Assembly: GCA_947466515.1 (NCBI GenBank)
Contig: CANIEM010000001.1
Location: 1-64,000 of the forward strand
Source: Verrucomicrobia subdivision 6 bacterium
Lineage (GTDB): Bacteria; Verrucomicrobiota; Verrucomicrobiia; Methylacidiphilales; Verrucolacustridaceae
Reading direction: 5' to 3'
Length of the DNA stretch: 64,000 nucleotides
Shown here: positions 17,091 through 26,407 of the stretch, in pieces
Layout: each line of letters starts with the position of its first letter
How positions within the stretch are numbered: position 1 is the stretch's first letter
Position numbers and translations under genes: made by a program
The notes under the pieces: model-generated
What the model saw: only the letters and a program-made list of their open reading frames with translations
The model's database searches: none
What the model was told of the DNA's origin: nothing

Positions 17091-18555
17091 GGCGATCTCG
17101 AGGGTAGCGGATGCGTGGGCGAAGGATACTCTCGAGGGAGGATGCTATGGCGCGGCGGGCGGTGCGCCACTCGGTTTCGGTAAGTCCGCTGGCGTCCCAG
17201 TGACCTTCTTTGGCGCGGTCGGAAAAAAGTTTTTCGACTAACTTTTCGGCGTCTCCTGGGGTGGGTTTATCCATGGCGCGAGAGGCGGATTCGACTGAGT
17301 CGGCGAGGGAGAGGAGGGCGGTTTCGGGGGATTGGGGGATGGGACCGAGGTAGCGGAAGGAGGAGTCGTCGACGGAGGGGATGTCATCATCGCGGAGACG
17401 GAGAATCTTTCCGCCGGTGCGAGCATCTTTTTCCTGTTGGAGGGCGCGTTGATAAAAGTACCAGACGAGAGTGGCCCCGTGGTGTTCGCGAATGCCTTCG
17501 CGAAGGCGGCGGGGGAGGCGATGTTTTCGGGCGAGGGCGACTCCATCTTTGACGTGGGCGAGGATGATGAGGGCGCTCATGGAGGGGGTGAGGTTGGCGT
17601 GAGGATCGGGATCGGTGGGGTTGAGGTTCTCGGTGAAATACTCGGGTTTTTCTAGTTTCCCAATGTCATGATAGAGAGCCATGGCGCGACAGGCACGCGG
17701 GTTGGCAGAACGGGAGGCGCTGGCGGCGGCTTCGGCAAGGTGACCGACGAGAATGCTGTGAAGGTAGGTTCCTGGGGCTTCGAGGGCTAGGCGACGAAGG
17801 ATGGGGTGGTCGAGGCTGGTTAGTTCGAGCCAGGAAAGATCGGTGGTGCGGTCGAAAGCGGATTCGAGGATAGGAAAGATGGCGCCGACGAGGATTGCGC
17901 CGAGAAGGCCGAGTGCAGCGGCGGAGATAGCTTCGGTGAGGATGAGTTCACGGGCGATGGAGAAGTTGATCCCAGCGGAAAGGACGGTGGAGAAAAGGGC
18001 GACGAGACCGATGCCAGCTCCTGCGCGGAGGAGGTCGGAACGGCGATAGAGTTTCTGAGAAAAGAGGATGGCAGCGATGCCGGTAATGACGGAGGAGATG
18101 AGGTAACGACCATCCGGCTGGAGAAGAAAGAACTCTCCCATGCCGAGTAGAACGACGAGGAGAAGGCCAGCGCGCGGACTGACTAGGGTGGTAAGGACAA
18201 GAGCAGCGAGGGCGGGGGGAATGAGGTAGGAACCTGCTCCGAAGGAGAAGCGTGGGGCGATTTTGAGAAGAATAAGAATAAAGGCGAAGTTACCGATGAG
18301 GGTGAGAAGGAAGAGGGCGAGGAGACGATTACGGATGAGGGCTTCGGGGAGAACAACAGAGAGGATGAGAGGAAGAACAAGGGCAATGAAGGTTGCGGCG
18401 ATCCAAGCGGAGGGACCGGTGCCTGCAGGGGTGAAGAGGGAGAGGCCATAAGCGGAGGCGGCGGTGAGAAGAAAAAGAGTGAAACGAATTCGGCGATCGG
18501 ATTCGAGGCGATTTTCGGTAGCGCCTCGACCCGCGAAGGGTTCGGTGGCGCTCAC
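17005..18555 (-). CDS. 7TM-HD (PgpH-type) membrane phosphodiesterase
   Basis: 516 residues. About seven hydrophobic helices fill residues 25-235. A cytoplasmic HD domain follows, with GTYLHSILVGHLAEAA (His266, His272), YHDIGKLEKP (His296-Asp297), ILAHVKDGVALA and EHHGATLVWYF. The family includes PgpH, which hydrolyses cyclic di-AMP; whether this protein does so is inference. The long extracellular 7TMR-HDED domain of Listeria PgpH is absent, so this is a short version. The start overlaps the phoH stop by four bases, and the 3' end overlaps ybeY by 86 bases. Confidence 0.87.
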   Translation of the reverse strand: MSATEPFAGRGATENRLESDRRIRFTLFLLTAASAYGLSLFTPAGTGPSAWIAATFIALVLPLILSVVLPEALIRNRLLALFLLTLIGNFAFILILLKIAPRFSFGAGSYLIPPALAALVLTTLVSPRAGLLLVVLLGMGEFFLLQPDGRYLISSVITGIAAILFSQKLYRRSDLLRAGAGIGLVALFSTVLSAGINFSIARELILTEAISAAALGLLGAILVGAIFPILESAFDRTTDLSWLELTSLDHPILRRLALEAPGTYLHSILVGHLAEAAASASRSANPRACRAMALYHDIGKLEKPEYFTENLNPTDPDPHANLTPSMSALIILAHVKDGVALARKHRLPRRLREGIREHHGATLVWYFYQRALQQEKDARTGGKILRLRDDDIPSVDDSSFRYLGPIPQSPETALLSLADSVESASRAMDKPTPGDAEKLVEKLFSDRAKEGHWDASGLTETEWRTARRAIASSLESILRPRIRYPRDRRAQKNHPHPMDQSPTASSTGTAVLPSQG

Positions 18556-19526
18556 AAGGTGAGGCTGGTCTGCCGAGCTCCGCGATGGTCCTTGTAGGCG
18601 CGGACAATTTTACCGACGAGTTCGTGGCGGATGACGTCGGTGTCTTGGAAGTGAACGAAGCCGATCCCCTCGACGGGGGTGAGGGCTTGGACGGCCTCGA
18701 TGAGGCCCGATTTACGGCTATGGGGTAGATCGATTTGGGTGGGATCGCCAGTGACGATGCATTTGGATTCGGGTCCGAGGCGGGTGAGGAACATGAACAT
18801 TTGTTCGGTGGTGGCGTTTTGTCCTTCGTCGAGGATGACGAAGGCGCCGTTGAGAGTACGACCGCGCATGTAGGCGAGGGGGGCGATTTCGAGGATTCCC
18901 TTGTCCATCATCTTTTGGATTTCTTCGACATCGAGCATATCGTGGAGGGCGTCGTAGAGGGGGCGGAGGTAGGGAAAAATCTTTTCTTGGAGATCTCCTG
19001 GAAGGAAACCGAGGGCTTCGCCTGCTTCGACGGCGGGGCGGGTGAGGATGATACGGCTAATCTTATCGGATTTGAGGTAGGAGATGGCGAGGGCCATGGC
19101 GAGGTAGGTTTTACCGGTGCCGGCTGGGCCGATGCCGAAAGTGAGATCGTGCTTGCGAATGGTGTCGACGTAAGCCTTTTGGAGGAAGGTTTTCGGTAGA
19201 ATAGCGGGTTTTTTGGCGGAGACCTGAATTCGGCATGACCAGATGCCTTCAAGGTTTTTACCCTCGCCGCGGTGAACGGCTTGGAGGGCGTAGCGAAATT
19301 CGTGACGGCGAACGCGGAGTCCGTGTTGGTGGGCGAGGTGGAGTTGGCGGAAAAGTTCTTGGGCTAAGAGGACGGCGGGTTCGGCGCCTTCGATTTTAAG
19401 GATAGCATCGCGGGAGATGAGTTTGACGCCAAGGAGGGCTTCAGTTTCGCGGAGGAGGGATTCGTCGGAGGCGTAGAGATCGGAGAGGGCGCGTGCGTTA
19501 TCGAAAGTGAGAATCTGTTCGCTCAT
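18552..19526 (-). CDS. phoH: PhoH-like ATPase
   Basis: 324 residues. The P-loop is GIGPAGTGKT (Walker A, 131-140). VILDEGQNAT is the Walker B with its conserved following helix, then MFLTRLGPESKCIVTGDPTQIDLP, the superfamily I helicase-like motif III. The N-terminal region (about 1-110) carries a KH-like segment. PhoH-like proteins are RNA-linked ATPases, almost always next to ybeY, as here. It is the first gene of the three-gene minus-strand unit. Confidence 0.93.
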   Translation of the reverse strand: MSEQILTFDNARALSDLYASDESLLRETEALLGVKLISRDAILKIEGAEPAVLLAQELFRQLHLAHQHGLRVRRHEFRYALQAVHRGEGKNLEGIWSCRIQVSAKKPAILPKTFLQKAYVDTIRKHDLTFGIGPAGTGKTYLAMALAISYLKSDKISRIILTRPAVEAGEALGFLPGDLQEKIFPYLRPLYDALHDMLDVEEIQKMMDKGILEIAPLAYMRGRTLNGAFVILDEGQNATTEQMFMFLTRLGPESKCIVTGDPTQIDLPHSRKSGLIEAVQALTPVEGIGFVHFQDTDVIRHELVGKIVRAYKDHRGARQTSLTL

Positions 19527-19584
19527 CGCCTTTTGGTATTACTAGGGAGGAAGAAGAGGGGGGGAAGCACGATTATGTGACAAG

Positions 19585-20922
19585 TTAGCGAAGAATGGAG
19601 TCGAGGGAGGCGGTGGCTCGTTTGAGTGAGGAGAGGGTTTCGCCGAGGGTGCGTTCGGCACCTTTGGGGTTGAGGGGGAGTGGAAGGCCGGGTTCGAGTG
19701 AGGTGACAAGGGCGCAGATGCGGTCGTTGACCATGATGCCGAGGAATTCACCACCGAGGGTAAGGACCCAATCACCCGAGTTGGGGGCGTATTCGCCTTG
19801 GAGTCGGTTAAGGAAGCGGGAATCCATTTCTAGGTAGCCAGGCAAGTTGGGGGCGAGGCGGAAGGTGCATTCGCCGTAAGATTCGCCGTTAGGGTGGAGG
19901 AGGAGACTTTTGGAAAATCGGAAGGGATCGGTGGCGAGGCGGTAAGTGGAGGAAGCGATACGGTTGGTTTCGGCGGGATCGACGGGCGCGAGGAGAAGGC
20001 GAGGATCGCCTTGTTTGAGGGCGTAGAGGGATGGGATGGGTTGGGGAAAGTTGGAGGGGGGAGGGAGGGTGAGAGTGCCAGAGAGGGAACTCCAGGTGCC
20101 TTGGGCGTCGCCGAGGGTAAAGGGAGTTTGCGAAAGTGGGATGAGGGCGACGGTGCGGGAGCCATCGGTGAGAAGAACCGATTTTGATTCGCGGCGGCGG
20201 GGGGAGGAGCTTTGGGCGGAGGGGCGTTCGGCAAGGAGGAGGACAGTGGCGCGGCGGGTAAGGAAGTCGGCGTAGAGTGCGTTGGGGGCGACGGGGCGAT
20301 ATTCGCGAATTTCCTTGGTGATCTCGCCATTTTTTTCTGCGAGTTGGGTTACTCCTTTGGAGAGGGATTGGTTTTGTTCGAGGAGTTTCTTTTTTTCGTC
20401 TTCGGCGGTGCGCAGGGTGGCTTCGGTGAAGCGGGAACGTTCTTCAGCGCTACGAGCGACGAGATTGGCGGAGGCGACTTGGGCTCGAAGGGTGGCGGTT
20501 TCGGTTTTGAGTTTCTCCTCGGTTTGGCGGAGGGTGATGGCTTCGGCGCGAGCGGATTCGAGGGCGGCGCGGGCGCGTTCTACTTCGAGGCCTGCTTGCT
20601 GGGTGAGGCGGAGGGATTCTTGTTCTTTTTTCTGGAGGCGTTCGGAGAGTTCGGTGGTGCGAGCGCGGGCTTGATCGAGGATGGTAGCACGGGTGGTGGA
20701 CTCGGCTTGAGTGGAGGTTAGGTCGCGGGCGAGTTTTTCGCGGTTGGCGCGTTCTTCTTCGAGAGTGAGGCGGAGGGCGGCGACGACATCTTCGCGGGCG
20801 GAGGTGGGTTGGCTGGCCAGGGGGAGAGGGGGTGGAGGGAGTTCGTTTTTATCCCAGCGGGTGAGGGCGAGGAGATTGAGGAGGAGGAAATCACAGAGGA
20901 TGAGAAGGAGGGTTTTATTCAT
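19585..20922 (-). CDS. Membrane-anchored coiled-coil protein, function unknown
   Basis: 445 residues. The N-terminus is one hydrophobic helix (LLLILCDFLLLNLLAL) that serves as an uncleaved anchor. Residues about 45-205 form a long charged coiled coil rich in Glu, Arg, Ala and Leu. The C-terminal half is a beta-rich globular domain (for example DWVLTLGGEFLGIMVNDRIC) that loosely recalls a trypsin-like fold, but no catalytic triad can be traced. I do not recognise the family. A role as an envelope scaffold is possible. It is 40 bases downstream of another unknown membrane protein and may be co-transcribed with it. Confidence 0.7.
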   Translation of the reverse strand: MNKTLLLILCDFLLLNLLALTRWDKNELPPPPLPLASQPTSAREDVVAALRLTLEEERANREKLARDLTSTQAESTTRATILDQARARTTELSERLQKKEQESLRLTQQAGLEVERARAALESARAEAITLRQTEEKLKTETATLRAQVASANLVARSAEERSRFTEATLRTAEDEKKKLLEQNQSLSKGVTQLAEKNGEITKEIREYRPVAPNALYADFLTRRATVLLLAERPSAQSSSPRRRESKSVLLTDGSRTVALIPLSQTPFTLGDAQGTWSSLSGTLTLPPPSNFPQPIPSLYALKQGDPRLLLAPVDPAETNRIASSTYRLATDPFRFSKSLLLHPNGESYGECTFRLAPNLPGYLEMDSRFLNRLQGEYAPNSGDWVLTLGGEFLGIMVNDRICALVTSLEPGLPLPLNPKGAERTLGETLSSLKRATASLDSILR

Positions 20923-20962
20923 GGCGGGAGCGTCGGCGGGCGGGGCCTCGCGAGTTCACAGT

Positions 20963-22615
20963 TTATGATTTTTGCGGGGGAAGCAGGAGGCGCTGTTTGA
21001 GGGCGCGGACATGAAAGATTTTTACGATGGCTACGCAGGCGATACCAAAGAGGTTGGAGGCGTAGGCGGCGAGGAGGCTGGGTTGGATGACACCGATGAC
21101 TTGGAGGACAAGGGCGGTGGCGGTGCCAGCGATTCCGACGTAGAGACCTGCATCAAAAAGATTGTCCTCATTTTCAAGGAGGCGGAGTTTGAGATTAGGA
21201 TCGCCTGGGCCGTTCTCGATTTGTTGGATGCGGCGGAGGCAGATTCGGTAAACGGTGATTTGCAGGCCAAGGAAGATGGCGAGGGTGATAAGATTAGTGG
21301 GATCCATGGCACTCCTAGGGTGAGATTGTATTGTAGGGGATGGGGCGGGATGGGCGAGACTCAATCGATATTTTGGATATGGGCGAGGGTGGAGGAGGGC
21401 AGGTTCGAGGAGGGTACCGAGTAGGATGGCGAGGAGGGTGGCTTGGGCAAGGCGTGGGGCGGGTCGCCAAGGGCCTGGGCTGGTGGGGGCAAGACCTGGA
21501 AGGAGTTGCCAAAGGGCGGCGATGAGAAACCAGGAACCTAAGAGGAGAAGAGCAAGGCGGAGAAGGAGTAGGGGTTTTTCAAATTGAAGGATTGAGGGGA
21601 TCCATGAGGTGGGGATGGGAACGGAGCTAGAGAGGACGGGGACGTGGCGGGAGACGAGGAGTTGGACGGAGCCGCGACCTGAGGTGATGGCGGTGGAGAG
21701 GGGTTTCCAAGGTTGAGTGGTGGGGAGAGGTAGGAGGGGGAGGAGGTCGGCAGGGTTGGTCCAGAGGGCGGCGGCGAGGAGGAGGTCGGCGGGTTCGGAG
21801 GGGGTGCGGATTTGTTCAGAAAGCCAGAGAAGAGTGGGTAGGGAGTGGATGGTGCCGAGAATTTCTCGGAGAGAATCGTAGTCATAGCGACGGCTGAGGG
21901 AGAGGAGGGCGAGGAGGGTAGGTTGGAGGGGGCGAAGAGATTGTTCTTGGAGGGAATCGGTGGCGGACGTTTTTATTTCGTTGGCGACGGGGGAAGAAAA
22001 AGCGGCGGTATCAAGAAGGTGCGCGGTGAGAAGGAGGACGGCTTCGAGGGGTTGGCCGCCTGGGCTTGTCGCGGGGAGAAGGGGTGGGAGTGGAGGAAGG
22101 GAAAGAGTATCGAGAAGAGTTTGGACGCCAGGGGACGGATTGGATCGGAGGTTTTGACGAAGGCGAAGCCGAACTGATTCACGGAGGAGGAGAGTGAGAG
22201 TGGGCGGAGGTGAGGAGGCGGTAGTTTCGAAGGCGAGGCCGGAGGTGGCGAGGATGAGTTCGAGGCGGGGATCGCGGCTGCCGAGGGAGGCGAGGTCGGG
22301 GCGGGAGGAGAGGAGAGTGCGGGCGGACTGGAGAACGGCATCGCATTCGGGAAGGTGGATGGATTGGGCGAGGAGGGCGAGGCGAAGGCCAGCGCCGAGG
22401 TGTTCGGAATTGAGAAGAGAAGCGGCGAGTTCGGTGAGGGGGGTGGTACCTTGGCCAGCGGCGATGAGGAGACGTTCATCGATGGCTTTGAAGCGTACGG
22501 GGAGAATAGCCGCAGTGAGGAGGGCGGCGAGGCCGAGGACGAGATTGAGGAGGGGAGAAGGTTTCAGGCGGAGAATCTGGGGAGGGATGGGTTGATGCGG
22601 GTAAAGATTTCCCAT
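20963..22615 (-). CDS. Multi-helix membrane protein, function unknown
   Basis: 550 residues, very rich in Leu, Pro, Ser and Thr. A hydrophobic helix lies near residues 25-45, and more at about 350-370, 390-405, 445-460 and 495-540; between them is a long helical, probably alpha-solenoid region. I recognise no domain. The C-terminal 115 residues (from MDPTNLITLAIFLG) look like a self-contained small membrane domain and could be a separate gene that fused or was misread. The start overlaps the 3' end of alr by 52 bases; no later ATG fits. The reading frame is uninterrupted, so I treat it as a real gene. Confidence 0.6.
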   Translation of the reverse strand: MGNLYPHQPIPPQILRLKPSPLLNLVLGLAALLTAAILPVRFKAIDERLLIAAGQGTTPLTELAASLLNSEHLGAGLRLALLAQSIHLPECDAVLQSARTLLSSRPDLASLGSRDPRLELILATSGLAFETTASSPPPTLTLLLRESVRLRLRQNLRSNPSPGVQTLLDTLSLPPLPPLLPATSPGGQPLEAVLLLTAHLLDTAAFSSPVANEIKTSATDSLQEQSLRPLQPTLLALLSLSRRYDYDSLREILGTIHSLPTLLWLSEQIRTPSEPADLLLAAALWTNPADLLPLLPLPTTQPWKPLSTAITSGRGSVQLLVSRHVPVLSSSVPIPTSWIPSILQFEKPLLLLRLALLLLGSWFLIAALWQLLPGLAPTSPGPWRPAPRLAQATLLAILLGTLLEPALLHPRPYPKYRLSLAHPAPSPTIQSHPRSAMDPTNLITLAIFLGLQITVYRICLRRIQQIENGPGDPNLKLRLLENEDNLFDAGLYVGIAGTATALVLQVIGVIQPSLLAAYASNLFGIACVAIVKIFHVRALKQRLLLPPQKS

Positions 22616-23655
22616 GGGATGGTATCGGCTTCACGGGCGAGATCGGTGGCGGTGCGGGTGAGTCGACCCGATTGACCGAGCCAGACGACTTCGTTACCGC
22701 GGCGAGGATTAGGGACGCGGGTAACGTCGAGGAGAGTCATATCCATGGTGACGCGACCAAGGATGGGGCAGAAGCGACCTTGGATGAGGGCGTGACCGCG
22801 ATTGGAAAGGGAGCGGGGTAAACCGTGGGCGTAGCCTGTGGCGACCGTAGCGACGCGAAGATTGCGGGGGGCGCGGAAGCTAGCACCGTAGCTGATGGTT
22901 TCCCCGCGAGCGACGGAGCGGACAAGGAGGATGCGGGATTTCCAGGCAAGGACGGGTTGGAGGGGTGGGGAGGAGCGAGCGGAGGGGTGGATGCCGTAAA
23001 GAGCGAGACCTGGACGAGCGTGGGTAAGGGAAAAGGGATTGGTTTGGAAAGAGGCGGCGGAGTTGGCCCAGTGGTGGGGGAGATTCTTAGGCAAGAGGAA
23101 GGCGGATTTTAACTGGCGGCGGGTGAAGGCGGGATTGGAATCGGCGCAGGCGAGGTGAGTTAAGGTTCCGACGAGGTCGAGGGATGGCTGCTGGGCGATA
23201 AAGAAAAGAAGTTTTAAAAATTCCTGCGGGGTGGCCCCGAGGCGGTTCATGCCGGTATCGAGTTTTGCTTGGACAAGAGCGATGGTCTTGGCTCGGGTGG
23301 CGGCGCGGACGAGCTCGCGGGCTTCGGTGAGAGAGGAGAGGGTGATGGTGAGGCGATGCTGCAGAGCGCAGGGGAATTCGGGAGCAAGAGTGGAGCCGAG
23401 AAGGAGAATGGGTTGGCGGATTCCAGCGCCACGGAGTTGGGCGCCCTCGGAGACAAAGGCGACGCCGAACTCTTCGCATCCAGCTTGAGCAAGGGCACAA
23501 GTGATGGGGATGAGACCGTGACCGTAGGCGTTATCTTTAACAACGGCTAGAATCTGGGTTTTGGGAGGAAGAGAACGGCGTACCGTACGGAGGTTGTGGC
23601 GGAGGGCAGGAAAGGAAATCTCGCACCAGGTGCGGACGTCGCCGGGAATTTTCAT
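22564..23655 (-). CDS. alr: Alanine racemase
   Basis: 363 residues. This PLP enzyme interconverts L- and D-alanine for peptidoglycan. The PLP lysine motif AVVKDNAYGHG lies near the N-terminus; HWANSAAS and ARPGLALYG follow in the barrel. The C-terminal domain has ISYGASF with the second catalytic Tyr, and RVTMDMTLLDVT. The true start is the ATG at 23655 (MKIPGDVRTWCEI); the reading frame stays open much further upstream, but that part is a shadow of tsaB. Length is normal for the family. Confidence 0.94.
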   Translation of the reverse strand: MKIPGDVRTWCEISFPALRHNLRTVRRSLPPKTQILAVVKDNAYGHGLIPITCALAQAGCEEFGVAFVSEGAQLRGAGIRQPILLLGSTLAPEFPCALQHRLTITLSSLTEARELVRAATRAKTIALVQAKLDTGMNRLGATPQEFLKLLFFIAQQPSLDLVGTLTHLACADSNPAFTRRQLKSAFLLPKNLPHHWANSAASFQTNPFSLTHARPGLALYGIHPSARSSPPLQPVLAWKSRILLVRSVARGETISYGASFRAPRNLRVATVATGYAHGLPRSLSNRGHALIQGRFCPILGRVTMDMTLLDVTRVPNPRRGNEVVWLGQSGRLTRTATDLAREADTIPWEIFTRINPSLPRFSA

Positions 23656-23717
23656 AGGATGAGGATAAAGGGTGGGAAAGAGGGGTGAGAGCCTAAAAGT
23701 GTGGTGGTTGGGTAGTT

Positions 23718-24299
23718 TTATTTTGTGGCCATGGTGGGGCGGAGATGGATGGGTTCGAGGGCAAGGTCGGACTCGAGTTCGTGGGTTTGGAGGTAAGAGG
23801 CGAGGTCGGTTGCATGGGTGGAGACCTTTTTTTCGACGCCTGGGAGGGCGTCGGAGGTGACGGCAAGAGTGCAGCGGGTGAGGAGAGAGTGGAGGGAGGT
23901 GGCTGGGTGAACTTGGGTTGGTGTGTGGAGCTTTCCCATGGAGTAGAAAGTAGCGAAGATGTCGCCGCGGCGGGCATCGGAGAAAATACCGAGAAGAGGA
24001 GTGTCGGGATAGTGGTAGGCGATGGCGCCGGTGCTGCGGACAGGGAGGACGGGACAACCCCAGGAGGCGGCCATGCCGTGAGCGGAGGCGATGGCGGAGC
24101 GAATTCCGGAAAAGGAGCCTGGTCCTACTCCGACAAGAATTTGTGAAGGTGCTGGTGGGTTGGATAAAAGAGTTTGCAGAGAGGGGACAAGAGTAGCGGC
24201 GACGGTCCCCGATAGGGTGCCTGAGGCAATGGCTTGGCCTTGTTGGGTGAAAGCCCAGGAGGCGGGAGAGGTTGAGGCTTCGAGGATGAGGCGGGTCAT
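23718..24299 (-). CDS. tsaB: tRNA threonylcarbamoyladenosine protein TsaB
   Basis: 193 residues. TsaB pairs with TsaD (also in this window, near 45 kb) to place t6A at position 37 of ANN-decoding tRNAs. The N-terminal ASKHA-fold half is clear: LILEASTSPASWAF, then VGVGPGSFSGIRSAIASAHG, the TsaB signature. The C-terminal half is divergent, as is usual. The gene lies between a DUF3108 gene and alr on the minus strand. Confidence 0.9.
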   Translation of the reverse strand: MTRLILEASTSPASWAFTQQGQAIASGTLSGTVAATLVPSLQTLLSNPPAPSQILVGVGPGSFSGIRSAIASAHGMAASWGCPVLPVRSTGAIAYHYPDTPLLGIFSDARRGDIFATFYSMGKLHTPTQVHPATSLHSLLTRCTLAVTSDALPGVEKKVSTHATDLASYLQTHELESDLALEPIHLRPTMATK

Positions 24300-24341
24300 A
24301 AAAAAGGCTCGGGCAAGGAGGGTAGAGAGGGGAAGAGAATA

Positions 24342-25151
24342 TTAGGGGGTGGAGGAGGGGTCGGATTCGGAGATGATCGGAACGGGTTGGCCATCGGGTT
24401 GGAAGTCGAGACTGGGACCGCCACCTCGGATGAGGCGGATGAGGAAGGTTCCGTACTGAAATTTGAGTTTTGCGAGGACGGGAATTCGTCGAGCGTCGTC
24501 GGTCATCCAGAGTTTGAGCCAGCCTTGGTGGCGGGTGGAAGGGCCGAAGGGTTGGCCGAGGATTTCAATGAGGGGGCGTGGGGGATCGTCTTCGATTTGG
24601 AGAGTTCCGATTTGTTGGCAGGTCATTTTAGAAAAGAGGGGTTCCTTGTTCTCTAGAACATTCCAGGTGATGGATTCGCCGGCTTTCCATGGGTACGCAC
24701 GAACATGGTAGAGCATGGAACCGAAGTCTTCGGCGGGGCCGTCGGGCAGATCAAAGTTTTCTTCGGGCTTACCTGGGGCTGGAAAGAATCGGCCAAGTTT
24801 GACGGAGTAGTCGGGCAGAGTTCGGCGTTGGCGGACGTTGCCGCCTTCGCTACGGTCCTGAATATATTCGAGAGTACGCCAAGGTTGCAGTTGGGTGAGG
24901 GAAGTGAGGCGACTGCGGATGGGATAAAAGGCTTCGATGGGACCGCGGGAGCGGAGATAAAGTTCAAATCGTTCTACCCCTTCGCGGTTGGGTTCTTTTT
25001 TTGCAGTGAAGATGGCTTCGGCCGCATCTAGGGGACCATACTCGATGAGGTAGGTGAGTTTTTCTCCATCGTGCCATGGAGAAACGGGGAGAGTTTGAGT
25101 CTGGCCTGTGGAGAGAGTGAGGAGAATGAGAAGTAAGAGGGAGGTATGCAT
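24342..25151 (-). CDS. Secreted DUF3108-type protein
   Basis: 269 residues with a signal peptide (first 20 residues) and a beta-rich body that matches the DUF3108 pattern: GEKLTYLIEYGPLDAAEA near the N-terminus, FDLPDGPAEDFGSMLYHVRAYPW in the middle, and WLKLWMTDDARRIPVLAKLKF near the end. The family is periplasmic and of unknown role; the fold may bind lipid (weak inference). It sits nine bases downstream of the nitric oxide synthase gene, so they may share a transcript. Confidence 0.8.
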   Translation of the reverse strand: MHTSLLLLILLTLSTGQTQTLPVSPWHDGEKLTYLIEYGPLDAAEAIFTAKKEPNREGVERFELYLRSRGPIEAFYPIRSRLTSLTQLQPWRTLEYIQDRSEGGNVRQRRTLPDYSVKLGRFFPAPGKPEENFDLPDGPAEDFGSMLYHVRAYPWKAGESITWNVLENKEPLFSKMTCQQIGTLQIEDDPPRPLIEILGQPFGPSTRHQGWLKLWMTDDARRIPVLAKLKFQYGTFLIRLIRGGGPSLDFQPDGQPVPIISESDPSSTP

Positions 25152-25160
25152 GGGGTAAAA

Positions 25161-26306
25161 TTAGTAGGGTCTTTTTTGAGATAGAAAGTTGGGGGAGTAC
25201 TCGGTGGGGTCGTAAGAGCGGTTCCAAAGGGGGGAGGTGGATCCTGAGAGAGGGGGGATAAGCCATTCCCAGAGTCCGCGGACCGACCTTCCTTTTTTCG
25301 ATTCGTCTTGTTCAAAACGTAGATGGGAGGCGGAGGCGGAGTGGTGGTCGATGATGCGCACCCCTGCTTTTTGGAAAGAGTAGAGAACAGCGCGGTTTAG
25401 TTCGACTAGGGCACGATCTTTCCAAAGGGTGGAGGGTCGAGAGGTGTCGAGACGGAGGCGGCGAGCAACATCTGGGAGAAGGTTGTAGCGATTCTCATCG
25501 GCCAAGTTCCGAGTTCCGATTTCGGTTTCCATATACCAGCCGCTGAAGGGGGCGGCGGGAAAGCTGATGCCTCCAATTTCAAGTCTCATATTGGAAACGA
25601 CGGGGAGCGCGACCCAGCGAAGCCGAAGGGAGTTGAGACAGGGGGAGTCCGGATGGCGGATGGAGACTTCTTGGGTGACTTTTTTTGGTGGCGGGAAAAG
25701 GCGGGGTTTTTTTCCAGGCAGAGAAATGACGATGGGTAGGAGATCGTAGGGAGTACGCTTTTTGGGTGGGGTCCAGCGTAAGTGAAGGCAGAGGTCGGTG
25801 AAATCGGCCTCGGCGGGATCGCCGAGGATCTGTTTTTTATTGATTCGGTAGCCAGCGTATCGGCTGAGTTGGTAGTTCCAGATTCGGGGGCCGCGCCCTT
25901 TTGAATCGGCGGGAGGGAATACGGTGACGGTGGAGCGGATGTCGCCTTGGTGGGTGGCGTGTTTTAGGTGGTGAAGGCAACCGTGATAGATGTCCTCTTC
26001 GGTAGAAGCGTGGCGCTGGTCGAGAACATCTAGTTTGGACCAAAAAAAGCGACCGACGCAACGGACGCTGTTGCGCCAGGCGAGTCGGCATCCGTAGGTG
26101 AGTTCGGGGAGGGTAAGTTGGTAGGTGCCTGATTTGGTGATTTGAGCTTGGGCCTGTTGGATGCGGAAAGCGGAGATGGTGGGAGCTTCTTTTTCAGATT
26201 GGAGTAGTTGAAAAAAAGCTTTGGCGGAGTGGGTGAGGGGGATCGGTTTTTTGCGACCGGTTAGGCGAAGGCGCTCGGATAAGGCGAGAAAAGGGCAAGA
26301 GGACAT
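25161..26306 (-). CDS. nos: Bacterial nitric oxide synthase, oxygenase domain only
   Basis: 381 residues. It should oxidise L-arginine to citrulline and nitric oxide using haem and a pterin. Seen: CRLAWRNSVRCVGRFFW with the haem-ligating Cys83; GWYMETEIGTRNLADENRYN with the arginine-binding Glu262; GLWEWLIPPLSG and the C-terminal SPNFLSQKRPY, both typical of NOS oxygenase pterin and dimer regions. There is no flavin reductase domain and none is encoded nearby, so electrons must come from a general flavodoxin or ferredoxin system, as in Bacillus NOS. Length is close to that of known bacterial enzymes. purD is divergent, 101 bases away. Confidence 0.93.
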   Translation of the reverse strand: MSSCPFLALSERLRLTGRKKPIPLTHSAKAFFQLLQSEKEAPTISAFRIQQAQAQITKSGTYQLTLPELTYGCRLAWRNSVRCVGRFFWSKLDVLDQRHASTEEDIYHGCLHHLKHATHQGDIRSTVTVFPPADSKGRGPRIWNYQLSRYAGYRINKKQILGDPAEADFTDLCLHLRWTPPKKRTPYDLLPIVISLPGKKPRLFPPPKKVTQEVSIRHPDSPCLNSLRLRWVALPVVSNMRLEIGGISFPAAPFSGWYMETEIGTRNLADENRYNLLPDVARRLRLDTSRPSTLWKDRALVELNRAVLYSFQKAGVRIIDHHSASASHLRFEQDESKKGRSVRGLWEWLIPPLSGSTSPLWNRSYDPTEYSPNFLSQKRPY

Positions 26307-26407
26307 GAGTAATAGAGTACTCGGTTGGTGAACGGCGTGAAATCTCGTTGCGAGGAAAAAAATCTTTGCTTTCGCATTGGCTTAAAGTTGCGAGAACAGA
26401 ACGCTTC

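Noticed and set aside
23656-24057. N-terminal extension of alr
   Set aside because: The frame is open to 24057, but the translated part is Arg/Pro/His-rich shadow sequence over tsaB. The family N-terminus begins at 23655.
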